From Streptomyces altiplanensis (lineage in GTDB: Bacteria; Actinomycetota; Actinomycetes; Streptomycetales; Streptomycetaceae): DNA of 64,000 nucleotides. Of the stretch, positions 28,890 through 38,871 are shown piece after piece; the first letter of the stretch is position 1; each line of letters opens with the position of its first letter. The DNA is taken from contig RHMC01000003.1 of assembly GCA_003719395.1 (NCBI GenBank), positions 1 to 64,000 of the forward strand, in the 5' to 3' direction. A program made the translations under genes and the position numbers. The notes below the pieces were generated by a model that saw nothing but the letters and a program-made list of their open reading frames with translations, did not search any database and was not told the DNA's origin.

Positions 28890-29186
28890 TCACATCCGGC
28901 TCGCAAAGTTGTTCACGAGGCTGATCAGGATGTAGACGATGATCATCAGAACGAAGAAGGACAGGTCGAGTGCCACGCCCCCGAGACGCAGCGGCGGAAT
29001 GAACCGCCGCAAAAGCTTGAGCGGTGGATCGGTGACAGTGTAGGTGGCCTCCAGGACGACCACCATCGCCTTGCCGGGTTCCCATGAGCGTGCGAACTGG
29101 AAGACGTAATCCATGACCAACCGGAAGATCAGCACGATGAGGAAACACATCAGCGCGATGTAGATCACGTCCAGTGCGATACCCAT
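28890..29186 (-). CDS. ylmG: YggT/YlmG-family membrane protein (SepG)
   Basis: A 98-residue protein with two hydrophobic hairpin halves: ALDVIYIALMCFLIVLIFRL and the C-terminal LSFFVLMIIVYILISLVNNF. The central YTVTDPPLKLLRRFIPPLRLGG matches the conserved YggT loop. In Streptomyces this protein, SepG, helps place SepF and the Z-ring and affects nucleoid compaction in spores. ATG 29186 is 70 bases after sepF. It is intact, with divIVA 49 bases downstream. Confidence 0.9.
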   Translation of the reverse strand: MGIALDVIYIALMCFLIVLIFRLVMDYVFQFARSWEPGKAMVVVLEATYTVTDPPLKLLRRFIPPLRLGGVALDLSFFVLMIIVYILISLVNNFASRM

Positions 29187-29256
29187 CTCGCGCTTCCCTC
29201 TCCCCGTGCTCTCGTGGCTCCGGCCTGCCGGCCGGGGTTGTTCCCGGTGCCTTGTC

Positions 29257-29874
29257 TCAGCTCTGGTTGAAGAAACCGCCCTCTGCGATACGGGCCTTGT
29301 CCTCCGCCGTGACATCGACGTTAGCAGGCGACAACAGGAACACCTTCTGCGTCACTCGTTCAATGCTGCCATGCAGGCCGAAGACGAGTCCCGCAGCAAA
29401 GTCGACAAGTCGCTTCGCGTCCGTGTCGTCCATCTCGGTCAGGTTCATGATCACCGGAGTGCCCTCGCGGAAGTGTTCCCCGATGGTACGGGCCTCGTTG
29501 TAGGTCCGCGGGTGCAGCGTGGTGATGCGGTAGGGCTCCCGCTCGGACACGACCTTGGGCATGATCACCGGTGCGTTCTTCTCCAGGTTCGGACGTTCAG
29601 GTGTGATGGATGCCACGGGGGCGATACGTGCCGGTCGCCCGATTTCTGCGGGAAGCGGAGTGGCGTGGGGCACCGGCTCACGCTGGGCGGGCGGCTGCAC
29701 CACACGCACGGGCTCTTCGTGCCGCTCCTGATGCGGGGGCTGGTGCCGACGGTGCTCCCGCTCCGGCTCCGGCTCGGGCTCGAAATCGTCATCGGGATCG
29801 AAACCCCGGCCGTCGTACCCATCGTCCTCCACGAGGCCGAGGTAGACCGCCATCTTGCGCATCGCGCCGGCCAT
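29257..29874 (-). CDS. sepF: SepF, Z-ring associated protein
   Basis: An intact 205-residue SepF. The N-terminal amphipathic helix [18 protein letters not shown] is the membrane-binding part; an acidic and Glu/His/Pro-rich linker follows ([19 protein letters not shown]). The C-terminal SepF core shows [40 protein letters not shown] and [17 protein letters not shown], and ends [15 protein letters not shown]. It polymerises, binds FtsZ and tethers it to the membrane; actinobacteria lack FtsA and use SepF. The stop of ylmE lies 124 bases upstream. Confidence 0.95.
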   Translation of the reverse strand: MAGAMRKMAVYLGLVEDDGYDGRGFDPDDDFEPEPEPEREHRRHQPPHQERHEEPVRVVQPPAQREPVPHATPLPAEIGRPARIAPVASITPERPNLEKNAPVIMPKVVSEREPYRITTLHPRTYNEARTIGEHFREGTPVIMNLTEMDDTDAKRLVDFAAGLVFGLHGSIERVTQKVFLLSPANVDVTAEDKARIAEGGFFNQS

Positions 29875-29998
29875 TCTCTGAGTCCTCCGCTCTGTGGTGG
29901 ATCGGCATCGTTACCAAGTGCCCGCGATCCACTCGGTCTGCCCACCTAACAGTGGGAATGACCATATTTTCTGCTGTGGTCCGACCTGCTTCGCGACG

Positions 29999-30718
29999 TT
30001 ACCCGAGCCCGGGTCGGACTCCGAGCACCGCAGTACCGACGCGTACATGTGTCGCTCCGGCGGCCACCGCGTGCTCAAGGTCCGCACTCATCCCTGCCGA
30101 GACCATGTTCGCAGCAGGATGGTCCACGCGCAGGCTGGATGAAAATTCCATCAGCCGCTCGAACGCCGCCCGTTGGCGTCCCGCGTACGGTCCGGCGAGC
30201 GGCGCGACAGTCATCAGCCCCTTGAGTCTGAGACCCGGCGCGCCGGCCACCTTCGCGGCCAACTCCTCGATGCCGTCGGGCGCGACGCCGCCGCGCTCCC
30301 CCCGCTCGCCCGACTCCGCGTCGAGGGCGACCTGAATGAGGCAGTCCAGCTCGCGCCCGGCCCGTACCGCTCCGGCCGAGAGCGCCGTGACGAGCTTCGC
30401 CCGATCGACGGACTGCACCACATCGGCATAACTGGCCACAGAACGGGCCTTGTTTGTCTGAAGTTGCCCAACAAAGTGCCAGTTGAGCGACAGTTCTGCG
30501 CACGCGGCCGCCTTGGGCGCCGCGTCCTGGTCCTTGTTCTCCGCGACATGGCGTACGCCGAGTTCGGCGAGCAGGCGCACATCGCCGGCCGGGTACGTCT
30601 TGGTGACCACGATCAGGGTCACCTCTTCGCGCTCCCGCCCCGCGGTCGCACAGGCGGCGGCGATCCGCTCCTCCACCTGCGCCAGGTTCGCGGCGAGTTG
30701 TTCCTTGCGGTCCGTCAT
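29999..30718 (-). CDS. ylmE: YggS/YlmE-family PLP-binding protein
   Basis: A 239-residue alanine-racemase-fold (single barrel) protein of the YggS/PLPBP family, which keeps pyridoxal phosphate homeostasis. The PLP lysine is in LIVVTKTYPAGDVR. Further family blocks are GVRHVAENKDQDA, LNWHFVGQLQTNK, SVDRAKLVTAL and the phosphate-binding NMVSAGMSADLEHAVAAG. ATG 30718 overlaps the ylmD stop (ATGA), so it is coupled. In Streptomyces, loss of the gene pair with ylmD affects sporulation septation, but the mechanism is unclear. Confidence 0.92.
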   Translation of the reverse strand: MTDRKEQLAANLAQVEERIAAACATAGREREEVTLIVVTKTYPAGDVRLLAELGVRHVAENKDQDAAPKAAACAELSLNWHFVGQLQTNKARSVASYADVVQSVDRAKLVTALSAGAVRAGRELDCLIQVALDAESGERGERGGVAPDGIEELAAKVAGAPGLRLKGLMTVAPLAGPYAGRQRAAFERLMEFSSSLRVDHPAANMVSAGMSADLEHAVAAGATHVRVGTAVLGVRPGLG

Positions 30719-31476
30719 GCCCATCCGTCCAGCCAGACATATCCGGCGAGCCGCCCCGTGGTGCGGTCGCGGCGGTAGGAGAAGTGGTCGCCCGACTCCA
30801 GCGTGCAGACCGGCGACCGCCACCGGTCGCGTACGCCGAGCGCTTCGAGCTGGGCGTGCACTCCGGCGCTCACGTCGACGGCCGGTGTTCCCCAGCTGGT
30901 CTGCGACCAGGCCTCGGGCACGGCCTGCGCCACCTCGGCCCGCATCTCCTCCGGGACTTCGTAGCAGCGCCCGCAGACGGCGGGCCCCGTACGCGCGGTG
31001 ATACGGGAAGGATCGGCGCCCAGTGCGATCATCGCCTCGACCGCGGCCGGGACGACCCCCGCGACCATGCCGGGACGTCCGGCGTGAGCGGCGGCCGCGA
31101 CACCGGCGACGGGGTCGGCCAGCAGGACGGGCGTGCAGTCCGCGGTGAGTACGGCGAGGGCGAGGCCGCGACGGGCGGTCACGATCGCGTCGACCGCCAG
31201 AACGGCCCGGTCCTTCCCGGCGCTCGCGGCGCCCCACGGTCCCTCGACCACGGCCACATCGCGTCCGTGCACCTGGTTCATCCAGACGACCAGGTCCGGG
31301 TCGAGGCCGAGCGACGTGGCGACGAGCTCCCGGTTGCCGCGCACGGCGGCGGGGTCGTCGCCGACCGCACCGCCGAGATTGAGCTGGTCGTACGGAACGG
31401 CGCTCACGCCGCCCCACCTGTCGGTGAAGGCGAAGTGCGCGCCGTTCTCGTGTATCGCGTCGGGCTGCACTGTCAC
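30715..31476 (-). CDS. ylmD: YlmD/PgeF-family multicopper-polyphenol-oxidase-type protein
   Basis: A 253-residue protein of the DUF152 / PgeF (laccase-domain, peptidoglycan editing factor) family. The conserved metal site residues are visible in [32 protein letters not shown] and [15 protein letters not shown], with a C-terminal [11 protein letters not shown]. In other bacteria PgeF prevents incorporation of Ser at the peptide position of UDP-MurNAc precursors. GTG 31476 overlaps the ftsZ stop (GTGA), so it is translationally coupled to ftsZ. Intact. Confidence 0.92.
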   Translation of the reverse strand: MTVQPDAIHENGAHFAFTDRWGGVSAVPYDQLNLGGAVGDDPAAVRGNRELVATSLGLDPDLVVWMNQVHGRDVAVVEGPWGAASAGKDRAVLAVDAIVTARRGLALAVLTADCTPVLLADPVAGVAAAAHAGRPGMVAGVVPAAVEAMIALGADPSRITARTGPAVCGRCYEVPEEMRAEVAQAVPEAWSQTSWGTPAVDVSAGVHAQLEALGVRDRWRSPVCTLESGDHFSYRRDRTTGRLAGYVWLDGWA

Positions 31477-32705
31477 TTCAAGAAGTCCGGAACATCCAGC
31501 TCTTCCGCCTGGCTGTCCTGGTAGGGGCGGGCCGGCGGTACGTGCGCCGGCGAGGCCGGCGTGCTCGGGAGCTCGGCCGCCGGGGCGGCCTCGGCCTGGG
31601 ACTGGGCCGGAGCCGGCTCGTCACGCTCGCGCGGAGGAACGGTGCCGATGCCGCCGACGGGCCGCGAGGGCTCGGCGGACCGGGACGGCGCGGACTCCTC
31701 GCGCTTGGCGCCCGAGCCGGTGCCGACGCCGAGCACGTTCTCGCGGCGGGCCGGCGGCTGTCCGCCGTCGAAGCCCGCGGCGATGACGGTGACCCGTACC
31801 TCGTCGCCCAGCGCGTCGTCGATGACCGCGCCGAAGATGATGTTGGCCTCCGGGTGGGCGGCCTCGCTCACCAGCTGCGCGGCCTCGTTGATCTCGAAGA
31901 GACCGAGGTCGCTGCCGCCGGAGATGGAGAGCAGCACGCCGCGGGCGCCGTCGATGGACGCCTCCAGGAGCGGCGAGGAGATCGCCATCTCCGCGGCGGC
32001 CACCGCGCGGTCGTCGCCGCGCGCCGAACCGATGCCCATGAGCGCCGAACCGGCCTCGGACATGACCGACTTGACGTCGGCGAAGTCGAGGTTGATCAGG
32101 CCGGGGGTGGTGATGAGGTCGGTGATGCCCTGGACGCCGGAGAGCAGTACCTGGTCGGCGGACTTGAACGCGTCCAGCACGCTGACCTGGCGGTCCGAGA
32201 TGGACAGCAGCCGGTCGTTGGGAATGACGATGAGGGTGTCGACCTCTTCGCGGAGCTCGGCGATGCCGTCCTCCGCCTGGTTCGCGCGACGCCGGCCCTC
32301 GAAGGTGAACGGGCGGGTGACCACACCGATCGTGAGGGCACCGAGCGAGCGCGCGATGTTGGCGACGACAGGTGCGCCACCGGTTCCGGTGCCACCGCCT
32401 TCGCCTGCGGTGACGAAGACCATGTCGGCCCCCTTGAGGACCTCCTCGATCTCCTCACGGTGGTCCTCTGCCGCCTTGCGGCCGACTGCCGGGTTGGCTC
32501 CGGCGCCGAGGCCGCGGGTCAGTTCACGTCCGACGTCGAGCTTGACGTCGGCGTCGCTCATCAACAGGGCTTGCGCGTCCGTGTTGATCGCGATGAACTC
32601 GACGCCCTTGAGACCGACCTCGATCATTCGGTTGATGGCATTGACACCACCGCCGCCGACACCGATGACCTTGATGACTGCGAGGTAGTTCTGCGGTGCT
32701 GCCAC
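31473..32705 (-). CDS. ftsZ: Cell division GTPase FtsZ
   Basis: An intact 410-residue tubulin homologue that forms the Z-ring. The GTP-binding domain shows [17 protein letters not shown], the tubulin signature [16 protein letters not shown], and [11 protein letters not shown]. The T7 loop is [12 protein letters not shown]. The C-terminal variable tail is Pro/Ala/Glu-rich and ends in the conserved binding peptide region ELDVPDFLK, which contacts SepF and FtsW. The start is GTG 32705. A long (272-base) upstream region holds its own promoters, as expected for sporulation-induced ftsZ. It is coupled to ylmD downstream. Confidence 0.98.
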   Translation of the reverse strand: MAAPQNYLAVIKVIGVGGGGVNAINRMIEVGLKGVEFIAINTDAQALLMSDADVKLDVGRELTRGLGAGANPAVGRKAAEDHREEIEEVLKGADMVFVTAGEGGGTGTGGAPVVANIARSLGALTIGVVTRPFTFEGRRRANQAEDGIAELREEVDTLIVIPNDRLLSISDRQVSVLDAFKSADQVLLSGVQGITDLITTPGLINLDFADVKSVMSEAGSALMGIGSARGDDRAVAAAEMAISSPLLEASIDGARGVLLSISGGSDLGLFEINEAAQLVSEAAHPEANIIFGAVIDDALGDEVRVTVIAAGFDGGQPPARRENVLGVGTGSGAKREESAPSRSAEPSRPVGGIGTVPPRERDEPAPAQSQAEAAPAAELPSTPASPAHVPPARPYQDSQAEELDVPDFLK

Positions 32706-32797
32706 GTCGAAGGCCTCTCGCCTCGAGTTACGTGCCGCCGCGGAGTTGCAGCGCCGCGACGGCTGATGCCGATTGGGACGGTCCGAACGCCGACCCG

Positions 32798-32822
32798 AAC
32801 CCTAACCTTGAAGTTTAGGGTT
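32798..32822. repeat. Inverted repeat upstream of ftsZ
   Basis: AACCCTAA (32798-32805) and TTAGGGTT (32815-32822) form a perfect 8-bp inverted repeat with a 9-base spacer (CCTTGAAGT), about 95-115 bases upstream of the ftsZ start. It is AT-rich against the background and non-coding, so an operator or a hairpin in the 5' leader is plausible. Confidence 0.6.
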
Positions 32823-32856
32823 ACCAGTGTGTCTGTTCCTTGGACTCTCCGAACAG

Positions 32857-32887
32857 GACACTAAGTCGACAAGTGGCGCACGTTCAA
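32857..32887 (-). promoter_or_regulatory. Candidate ftsZ promoter with overlapping GACAC motif
   Basis: On the minus strand a TTGAAC box (32882-32887) and a TAGTGT box (32858-32863) are spaced by 18 bases. The plus-strand GACAC (32857-32861) overlaps the -10 box; GACAC is the known core recognised by WhiA, a direct regulator of ftsZ in Streptomyces. Assigned by eye; other promoters in this 272-base region are likely. Confidence 0.4.
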
Positions 32888-32977
32888 CGAACACGCCGAA
32901 CCTCCCGTTTTTCTTTTCACCCTATGTGATCACCCATATCGCTGGCCAACCAGGGTGCTGGCCAGGGCGTATGGCCG

Positions 32978-33779
32978 TCAACTGCCCGACGCGGCCGGGG
33001 CCGTGGGCGCACTCACATTGAAGCGCCCGGCCTCCGGCGCTGCTTTCATGAGGGCCTTCAGCGTGCGCGCCTTCGCCGCGCCCTGTTCGGCGCTGCCCCA
33101 GACGACAGTACGGTCCCCGGTCAGCTCCAGGGTGATGGAGTCGTACGAGCCGGCCTGGACGGCCAGCGTGTCACGGGCGACGGACTCCGGCAGGTCCCCC
33201 ATGACCCGGACCGCCTCGCTCAGCAGCCGGTCCGCGCCGAAGCGGCGCAGGCTTGCGGACCGGCCGGATGCCAGTTCCAGCAGCGGCACGCCTTCGGGTG
33301 CCTTGGCGACCGTGGCGAACCGCACACTCTCATCGTCCACTTCGACGAACTTTGCGCCCTTTTCGATGAGCAGCACCGGCTTTCGCTCGGTCACTTCCAG
33401 GCCGATTCCGTGCGGCCATGAACGAATGACTTCTACCGAGTCAATACGGGGCAATTTTTGGCGCAGCCGGTCCTCAATGGCGTCCGTGTCGACCGAAATC
33501 AGTGGCGCTCCGACCGGGACGGCCGCCGCCGCGAGCACCTCATCAGGAGTCAGAACCTGTGTGCCCGACGCCTCCACCTGCTCCACGCGCAGCCAGGAAG
33601 AGCCGTAGAGCACCCAGATCCCGCCCGCGGTGAGCACCACCGCCAGGGCGAGCAACAGGATCAGGACGCCCCGGCCGCAGCCGGAACCGGCCGCCCGACG
33701 GGCCGCCGCGCGGCGGGCGGGCCGCCGACGACCCCTGCGCCTGTCGTGCACCGCGCTGGGCGGTCGTCGGTCCGGCCAC
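32978..33779 (-). CDS. ftsQ: Cell division protein FtsQ, frameshift near its start
   Basis: A bitopic division protein. After a very Arg-rich N-terminus comes the single membrane segment [21 protein letters not shown], then the POTRA domain ([57 protein letters not shown]) and the FtsQ beta domain. The best start is GTG 33779 ([11 protein letters not shown]), which has GGAGG at about 10 bases upstream and fits family N-termini, but its frame differs from the rest, so a shift lies near 33745-33755. If the shift is not real, translation could begin at GTG 33751 without a good ribosome site. It sits 38 bases after murG. Confidence 0.85.
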
Positions 33780-33817
33780 TCCCTGTCGCCTCCTGGACTC
33801 CTGCGTCGGTGGGCCGT

Positions 33818-34913
33818 TCAGCCGGCCCTGCGTGCGGCGATCACCTCGTACACCATGCCGACGAGCAGGTCGTCGGCGTCCCGGCGGCCGAACTCGGCGG
33901 CGGCGCGGGACATCTCGAAGAGCCGGTGCGGGTCCGCGAGGACCGGGAGCACCTGGTCCTGCACCCACTCCGGCGTCAGCTGCGCGTCGTCGACCAGCAG
34001 GCCGCCCCCGGCGTTGACCACCGGCTGGGCGTTGAGCCGCTGCTCGCCGTTGCCGATGGGCAGCGGGACGTAGGCGGCCGGGAGCCCGACGGCGGAGAGT
34101 TCGGCGACGGTCATCGCGCCCGCGCGGCAGAGCATCATGTCGGCCGCGGCGTACGCGAGGTCCATCCGGTCCACGTACGGTACCGGGATGTAGGGCGGCA
34201 TACCGGGCATGTTGTCCACGCGCGGCAGTTCGTTCTTGGGACCGACCGCGTGCAGGATCTGGATGCCGGAGCGCTGGAGCACCGGCGCGAGCTGCTGGAT
34301 GACCTCGTTGGAGGCGGCGGGCGCCCTGCGAGCCGCCGGAGACCAGCAGCGTCGGCAGGTTGGGGTCGAGACCGAAGGCGGCGCGCGCCTCCGGGCGGAC
34401 CCGGGCCCGGTCGAGGGTGGCGATGGTGCGGCGCAGCGGGATGCCGATGTAGCGGGCGCCGCGCAGCTTGCTGTCGGGGGTGGAGACGGCCACGGCGTGC
34501 GCGTAGCGGGAGCCGATCTTGTTGGCCAGTCCCGGCCTGGCGTTGGCCTCGTGGACGATGATCGGTACGCCGAGGCGCTTGGCCGCGAGGTAGCCGGGCA
34601 GGGCGACGTAACCGCCGAACCCGACGACACAGTCCGCCTTCGTACGCTCCAGGATCTGCTCGGCGGCCTTGATGGTGCCGCGCAGCCGCCCGGGGACGGT
34701 GATCAGTTCCGGGGTGGGTTTGCGGGGCAGTGGCACCGCGGGGATGAGCCCGAGTTCGTAACCACGCTCGGGTACGAGCCTGGTCTCAAGTCCGCGCTCC
34801 GTGCCGAGGGCTGTGATGCCCACGGCCGGGTCCTGCCTCCGCAGTGCGTCCGCGAGGGCAAGCGCGGGCTCGATGTGGCCGGCGGTCCCCCCACCGGCGA
34901 GTACGACATGCAC
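33818..34913 (-). CDS. murG: MurG, lipid II synthase (one frameshift)
   Basis: UDP-GlcNAc:MurNAc-pentapeptide-pyrophosphoryl-undecaprenol transferase, about 365 residues, membrane-associated GT28. It starts [20 protein letters not shown], the first Gly-rich acceptor loop; [19 protein letters not shown] follows, and the second Gly-rich loop is [10 protein letters not shown]. The UDP-GlcNAc site shows [22 protein letters not shown]. The frame changes near 34325, between [12 protein letters not shown] and [18 protein letters not shown] 34913 lies 6 bases beyond the ftsW stop with GGAGAG upstream. Confidence 0.95.
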
Positions 34914-34919
34914 CGAAAT

Positions 34920-36329
34920 TCACCGCTCTCCGGACGGACGCTTCTTGACGCGCCGTCTCATCGTCTTCCATCTCACCCCGGCCCCTTTGCCAAGGACGGT
35001 CCTTCGCATCGCGAGGGCGGCCTTCGCAGCGGGATCCTCTCGCGCGAAGGCGATCAGCAACCCTACGGCGAACATGGTCGGCAGCAGAGAAGAGCCCCCG
35101 TAGGAGAACAGCGGGAGCGGGACACCGGCGATCGGCAGCAGGCCGAGCACCGCACCGATGTTGACCACGGCCTGGGCCGTGATCCAGGTGGTCACACCTC
35201 CCGCGGCGTACCTCACGAAGGGGTCCTCCGTGCGTCCGGCCACGCGGATACCCGCATAGCCTAGAGCCGCGAAGAGGGCGAGTACCGACAGCGTCCCCGC
35301 CAGACCCAGTTCCTCACCGGTGATGGCGAAGATGAAGTCGGTGTGCGGCTCCGGGAGTTGACCCCATTTCTCCACACTTGCACCCAGTCCGGAACCGAAC
35401 CATCCGCCCGAGGCGAGAGCATAGATTCCGTGCACCGCCTGCCAGCATTCACCCTTGGGACCGAGGTCGGTCGCGCCGGTGCAGGCGAGCCGCGACATCC
35501 GGTTGGCGTTGTTGCTGATGAGGATGGCCCCGACGCAGGCGGCGAAGGCGAGCACGCCGGCGAAGAGCCTGGTGGGCGCTCCCGCGAGCCAGAGCAGGCC
35601 GAAGAGGATCGCGGTGAGGAGGATCGCCGTGCCCATGTCGCCGCCGAGCATGATCAGGCCGAGCAGCAGGAAGGCGACGGGCACGAGCGGCACCAGCATG
35701 TGCTTCCACTGGTTCAGCAGCCGCTTCTCCTGCTTGCGGGCGAGCAGGTCGGCCCCCCACAGGACGAGGGCCAGTTTCCCGAACTCGCTGGGCTGGAGCA
35801 TGAACGGGCCGCCGAGCGAGATCCAGTTCTGGTTGCCGCCGATCGAGACTCCTATCCCGGGGATCTGGACCAGCACCATCAGGAAGACGGTCAGGGCCAG
35901 CAGGGGGTAGGAGAGAGCGCGGTGCAGTTTGGCGGGCATCCGGGACGCGACGAGCAGGAGAGCCGTGCCGATGACCGCGGCGAGGAACTGCTTGCGGAAG
36001 AAGTACGAGGCGGGCAGCGACAGTTCCAGCGCCTTGATCATCGACGCGGAGTAGACCATCACGAGGCCGAGCACGGTGATCAGCAGGGCGCTGCCCAGGA
36101 TGAGGTAGTACGCCGTGAGCGGCCGGTCCCAGGTGCGGCGCGCCCGCTCGTACAGGCGCCGCAGGCCGCTCCCGCGGGGCGGCCCGGACCGGAGGGTGAC
36201 GCGGCGGCGTACGGCGGCCGGACGGCGGGCCGTCCGTTTCCCAGCCTTGCCCGGCGTTCGCGCCGCCGCGGTGCCCGTGTGTCCGCGCAAGACGGTACGG
36301 CCGCGCGTGGCGCTGTCGTCGGCCAACAT
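34920..36329 (-). CDS. ftsW: FtsW, SEDS-family septal glycosyltransferase
   Basis: An intact 469-residue SEDS peptidoglycan polymerase. A basic cytoplasmic N-terminus of about 70 residues precedes about ten membrane helices, beginning [24 protein letters not shown]. Key SEDS features are the large extracellular loop [52 protein letters not shown] and [18 protein letters not shown]. It polymerises lipid II with FtsI as partner. It overlaps nothing; murD ends 60 bases upstream and murG starts 6 bases downstream. Confidence 0.95.
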   Translation of the reverse strand: MLADDSATRGRTVLRGHTGTAAARTPGKAGKRTARRPAAVRRRVTLRSGPPRGSGLRRLYERARRTWDRPLTAYYLILGSALLITVLGLVMVYSASMIKALELSLPASYFFRKQFLAAVIGTALLLVASRMPAKLHRALSYPLLALTVFLMVLVQIPGIGVSIGGNQNWISLGGPFMLQPSEFGKLALVLWGADLLARKQEKRLLNQWKHMLVPLVPVAFLLLGLIMLGGDMGTAILLTAILFGLLWLAGAPTRLFAGVLAFAACVGAILISNNANRMSRLACTGATDLGPKGECWQAVHGIYALASGGWFGSGLGASVEKWGQLPEPHTDFIFAITGEELGLAGTLSVLALFAALGYAGIRVAGRTEDPFVRYAAGGVTTWITAQAVVNIGAVLGLLPIAGVPLPLFSYGGSSLLPTMFAVGLLIAFAREDPAAKAALAMRRTVLGKGAGVRWKTMRRRVKKRPSGER

Positions 36330-36389
36330 CTCGGTGTCCCCTCCACTCGTGAGCTGCGCCGGCCGGTCCGTGGCGCGGGGACCGGCCCG

Positions 36390-37804
36390 CTAGTCGCGCT
36401 CCGGAGCCAACTCGCGTACGGCGTCGGCGAATGCCTCGCCACGCTTGTTGTAGTTGGTGAACATGTCCATGGAGGCGCAGGCCGGGGCCATCAGGACCGT
36501 GTCCCCGGGCCGCGCGAGCCGCGCCGCTTCGCGGACCGCCGCCGACATCGCCCCAGTGTCGGTCCGGTCGAGGTCGACCACCGGCACCTCGGGCGCGTGT
36601 CGCGCGAGGGCTTCGCGGATCAGCGCGCGGTCGCGCCGATGAGGTCGCGCGCGCAGCCGCTTCGCCGACCTCTGGACGAGTTCGTCGAAGGTGGCGCCCT
36701 TGGCGAGGCCTCCCGCGATCCACACGATGGGGTCGTACGCCGCGAGGGAGGCCTCGGCGGCGTGGGTGTTGGTGGCCTTGGAGTCGTCGACGTACGCGAC
36801 ACCGGCGACGTCCGCGACGTGCTCGATGCGGTGGGCGTCGGGGCGGAAGGCGCGCAGTCCGTCGCGTACGGCGGCCGGTTCGACGCCGTCCACGGGCCAG
36901 GGCCGCGGCCGCGAGGGCGTTGGCGATGTTGTGCGGGGCGGGCGGGTCGACGTCGGAGACGTCCGCGAGCTCCTGGGCGTTCTTCTGGCGGTTCGCGACG
37001 AAGGCGCGGTCGACCAGGATGCCGTCGACGACACCGAGCTGGGAGGGCGCGGGCGGGCCGAGGGTGAAGCCGATCGCGCGGCAGCCCTCCTCGACGTCGG
37101 CCTCGCGGACCAGGGCCTCGGTCGCGGGGTCCTGGGCGTTGTAGACGCAGGCGACCTGGTTGCCCTCGTAGATCCGGCCCTTGTCGGCGGCGTACGCCTC
37201 CATGGAGCCGTGCCAGTCGAGGTGGTCGGGGGCGAGGTTCAGCACGGCCGCGGAGTGGGCGCGCAGCGAGGGTGCCCAGTGCAGCTGGTAGCTGGAGAGC
37301 TCGACGGCCAGGACGTCGTACTTCTCGTCGCCGAGGACGGTGTCGAGCAGCGAGACGCCGATGTTGCCGACGGCGGCGGTCCGCAGGCCGGCGGCCTCCA
37401 GGATGGAGGCCAGCATGCGTACGGTCGTGGTCTTGCCGTTGGTGCCGGTGACCGCGAGCCAGGGAGCGGCGTCCGGGCCCCGCAGGCGCCAGGCCAGTTC
37501 GACGTCGCCCCAGATCTCCACCGCCCGCCTCGGCGGCGGCCAGGAAGAGCGGCTTGTCGGGCTTCCAGCCGGGTGCGGTGACGATCAGCTCGGTGCCCTC
37601 GGGGAGGGTCGCGCCGTCGCCGAGGCGGACGGTGACGCCGAGCGCCTCGAGTTCGGCGGCCTGGGCGCGGGAGCGGTCGTCATCGCCGTCGTTGACGACG
37701 GTGACGTGGGCCCCGAGGCCCCGCAGCACGCGTGCTGCGGGGATCCCGGAGACGCCGAGACCCGCGACGGTCACCCGCTTGCCGGTCCAGGTCGTGTCTG
37801 TCAC
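36390..37804 (-). CDS. murD: MurD, UDP-MurNAc-Ala:D-Glu ligase (several frameshifts)
   Basis: A cytoplasmic Mur ligase of about 471 residues. The N-terminal Rossmann part is [22 protein letters not shown]; the ATP loop is [17 protein letters not shown]; the central domain shows [15 protein letters not shown] and [19 protein letters not shown], and the end [18 protein letters not shown]. The frame changes near 37522, near 36898 and, as a compensating pair, near 36650-36665, yet all segments are the correct consecutive parts of one MurD. GTG 37804 overlaps the mraY stop (GTGA). Because MurD is essential, the shifts are almost certainly sequence errors. Confidence 0.93.
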
Positions 37805-38871
37805 TTGTCGGCCGCCCAGCCCGCGTAGAAGAGTCCGAGGCCGATGATCACGCACATGCCCTGGATGATCCAGAAGCGGACCACCACGAGGACTTCGGAC
37901 CAGCCCTTGAGTTCGAAGTGATGCTGGAGCGGCGCCATCTTGAAGACGCGCTTGCCGGTCATCTTGAAGGAGCCGACCTGGATCACGACGGACATCGTGA
38001 TCAGGACGAACAGGCCGCCGAGGAGCGCCATCAGGAACTCGGTGCGCGAGCAGATCGCCAGACCCGCGAGCGCACCGCCGAGGGCGAGCGAACCGGTGTC
38101 ACCCATGAAGATCTTGGCGGGCGAGGTGTTCCACCACAGGAAGCCGAAGCAGGCGCCCATGAGGGCCGCCGCGACGACCGCGAGGTCGAGTGGATCTCGT
38201 ACTTCGAAGCAGGCTTCCGGGTTGGTCAGGCTCGGCGCGTCCGCGCAGGACTCCTGGAACTGCCACAGGCCGATGAAGGTGTACGCGCCGAAGACCATCA
38301 CGGAGGCGCCGGTGGCGAGGCCGTCGAGGCCGTCGGTGAGGTTCACACCGTTCGACATCGCCAGGATCATGAACAGCGCCCAGACCACGAACAGCACCGG
38401 GCCGATCGACCAGCCGAAGTCCTGGACGAAGGAGAGCTTGGTGGAGGCCGGGGCGTTGCCGCGCACGTCCTTGAACTGCAGGGCCAGGACGGCGAAGGCG
38501 ATGCCGACGATCAGCTGGCCGGCCATCTTGGCCTTGGCCCGCAGACCCAGTGAGCGCTGCTTGACGATCTTGATGTAGTCGTCGAGGAAGCCGACCAGGC
38601 CCATGCCCGCCATGAGGAACAGCACCAGCAGACCGGAGGCGCTCGGCCTCTCGCCGGTGATCACCTTCGCCAGGGCGTACGCGATGAGCGTGGCCAGGAT
38701 GAAGGCGATGCCGCCCATGGTGGGGGTGCCGCGCTTGCCGTGGTGGCCGCGCGGACCGTCGTCCCGGATGAACTGCCCGTATCCCTTGCGGGCCAGCAGT
38801 TTGATGAGCAGCGGGGTGCCGATCAGGGTCAGGAAGAGCCCGATGACTCCCGCGAAGAGGATCTGCCTCAT
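37801..38871 (-). CDS. mraY: MraY, phospho-MurNAc-pentapeptide transferase
   Basis: An intact 356-residue integral membrane enzyme that makes lipid I. Ten helices are expected, and conserved blocks are present: [32 protein letters not shown] (with the Asp pair), [34 protein letters not shown] and the HHH-type motif [15 protein letters not shown]. It is the target of tunicamycin and muraymycins. ATG 38871 overlaps the murF stop (ATGA); its own stop overlaps murD. Confidence 0.97.
   Translation of the reverse strand: MRQILFAGVIGLFLTLIGTPLLIKLLARKGYGQFIRDDGPRGHHGKRGTPTMGGIAFILATLIAYALAKVITGERPSASGLLVLFLMAGMGLVGFLDDYIKIVKQRSLGLRAKAKMAGQLIVGIAFAVLALQFKDVRGNAPASTKLSFVQDFGWSIGPVLFVVWALFMILAMSNGVNLTDGLDGLATGASVMVFGAYTFIGLWQFQESCADAPSLTNPEACFEVRDPLDLAVVAAALMGACFGFLWWNTSPAKIFMGDTGSLALGGALAGLAICSRTEFLMALLGGLFVLITMSVVIQVGSFKMTGKRVFKMAPLQHHFELKGWSEVLVVVRFWIIQGMCVIIGLGLFYAGWAADK

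Noticed and set aside
32798..32822. CCCTAA/TTAGGG similarity to a telomere repeat
   Set aside because: Only one inverted pair, not a tandem array; a telomere of a linear Streptomyces replicon would be at an end and GC-rich with palindromes.
36390..37804. murD as a pseudogene
   Set aside because: All consecutive segments of MurD are present and the gene is essential in bacteria; the breaks fit single-base sequence errors.
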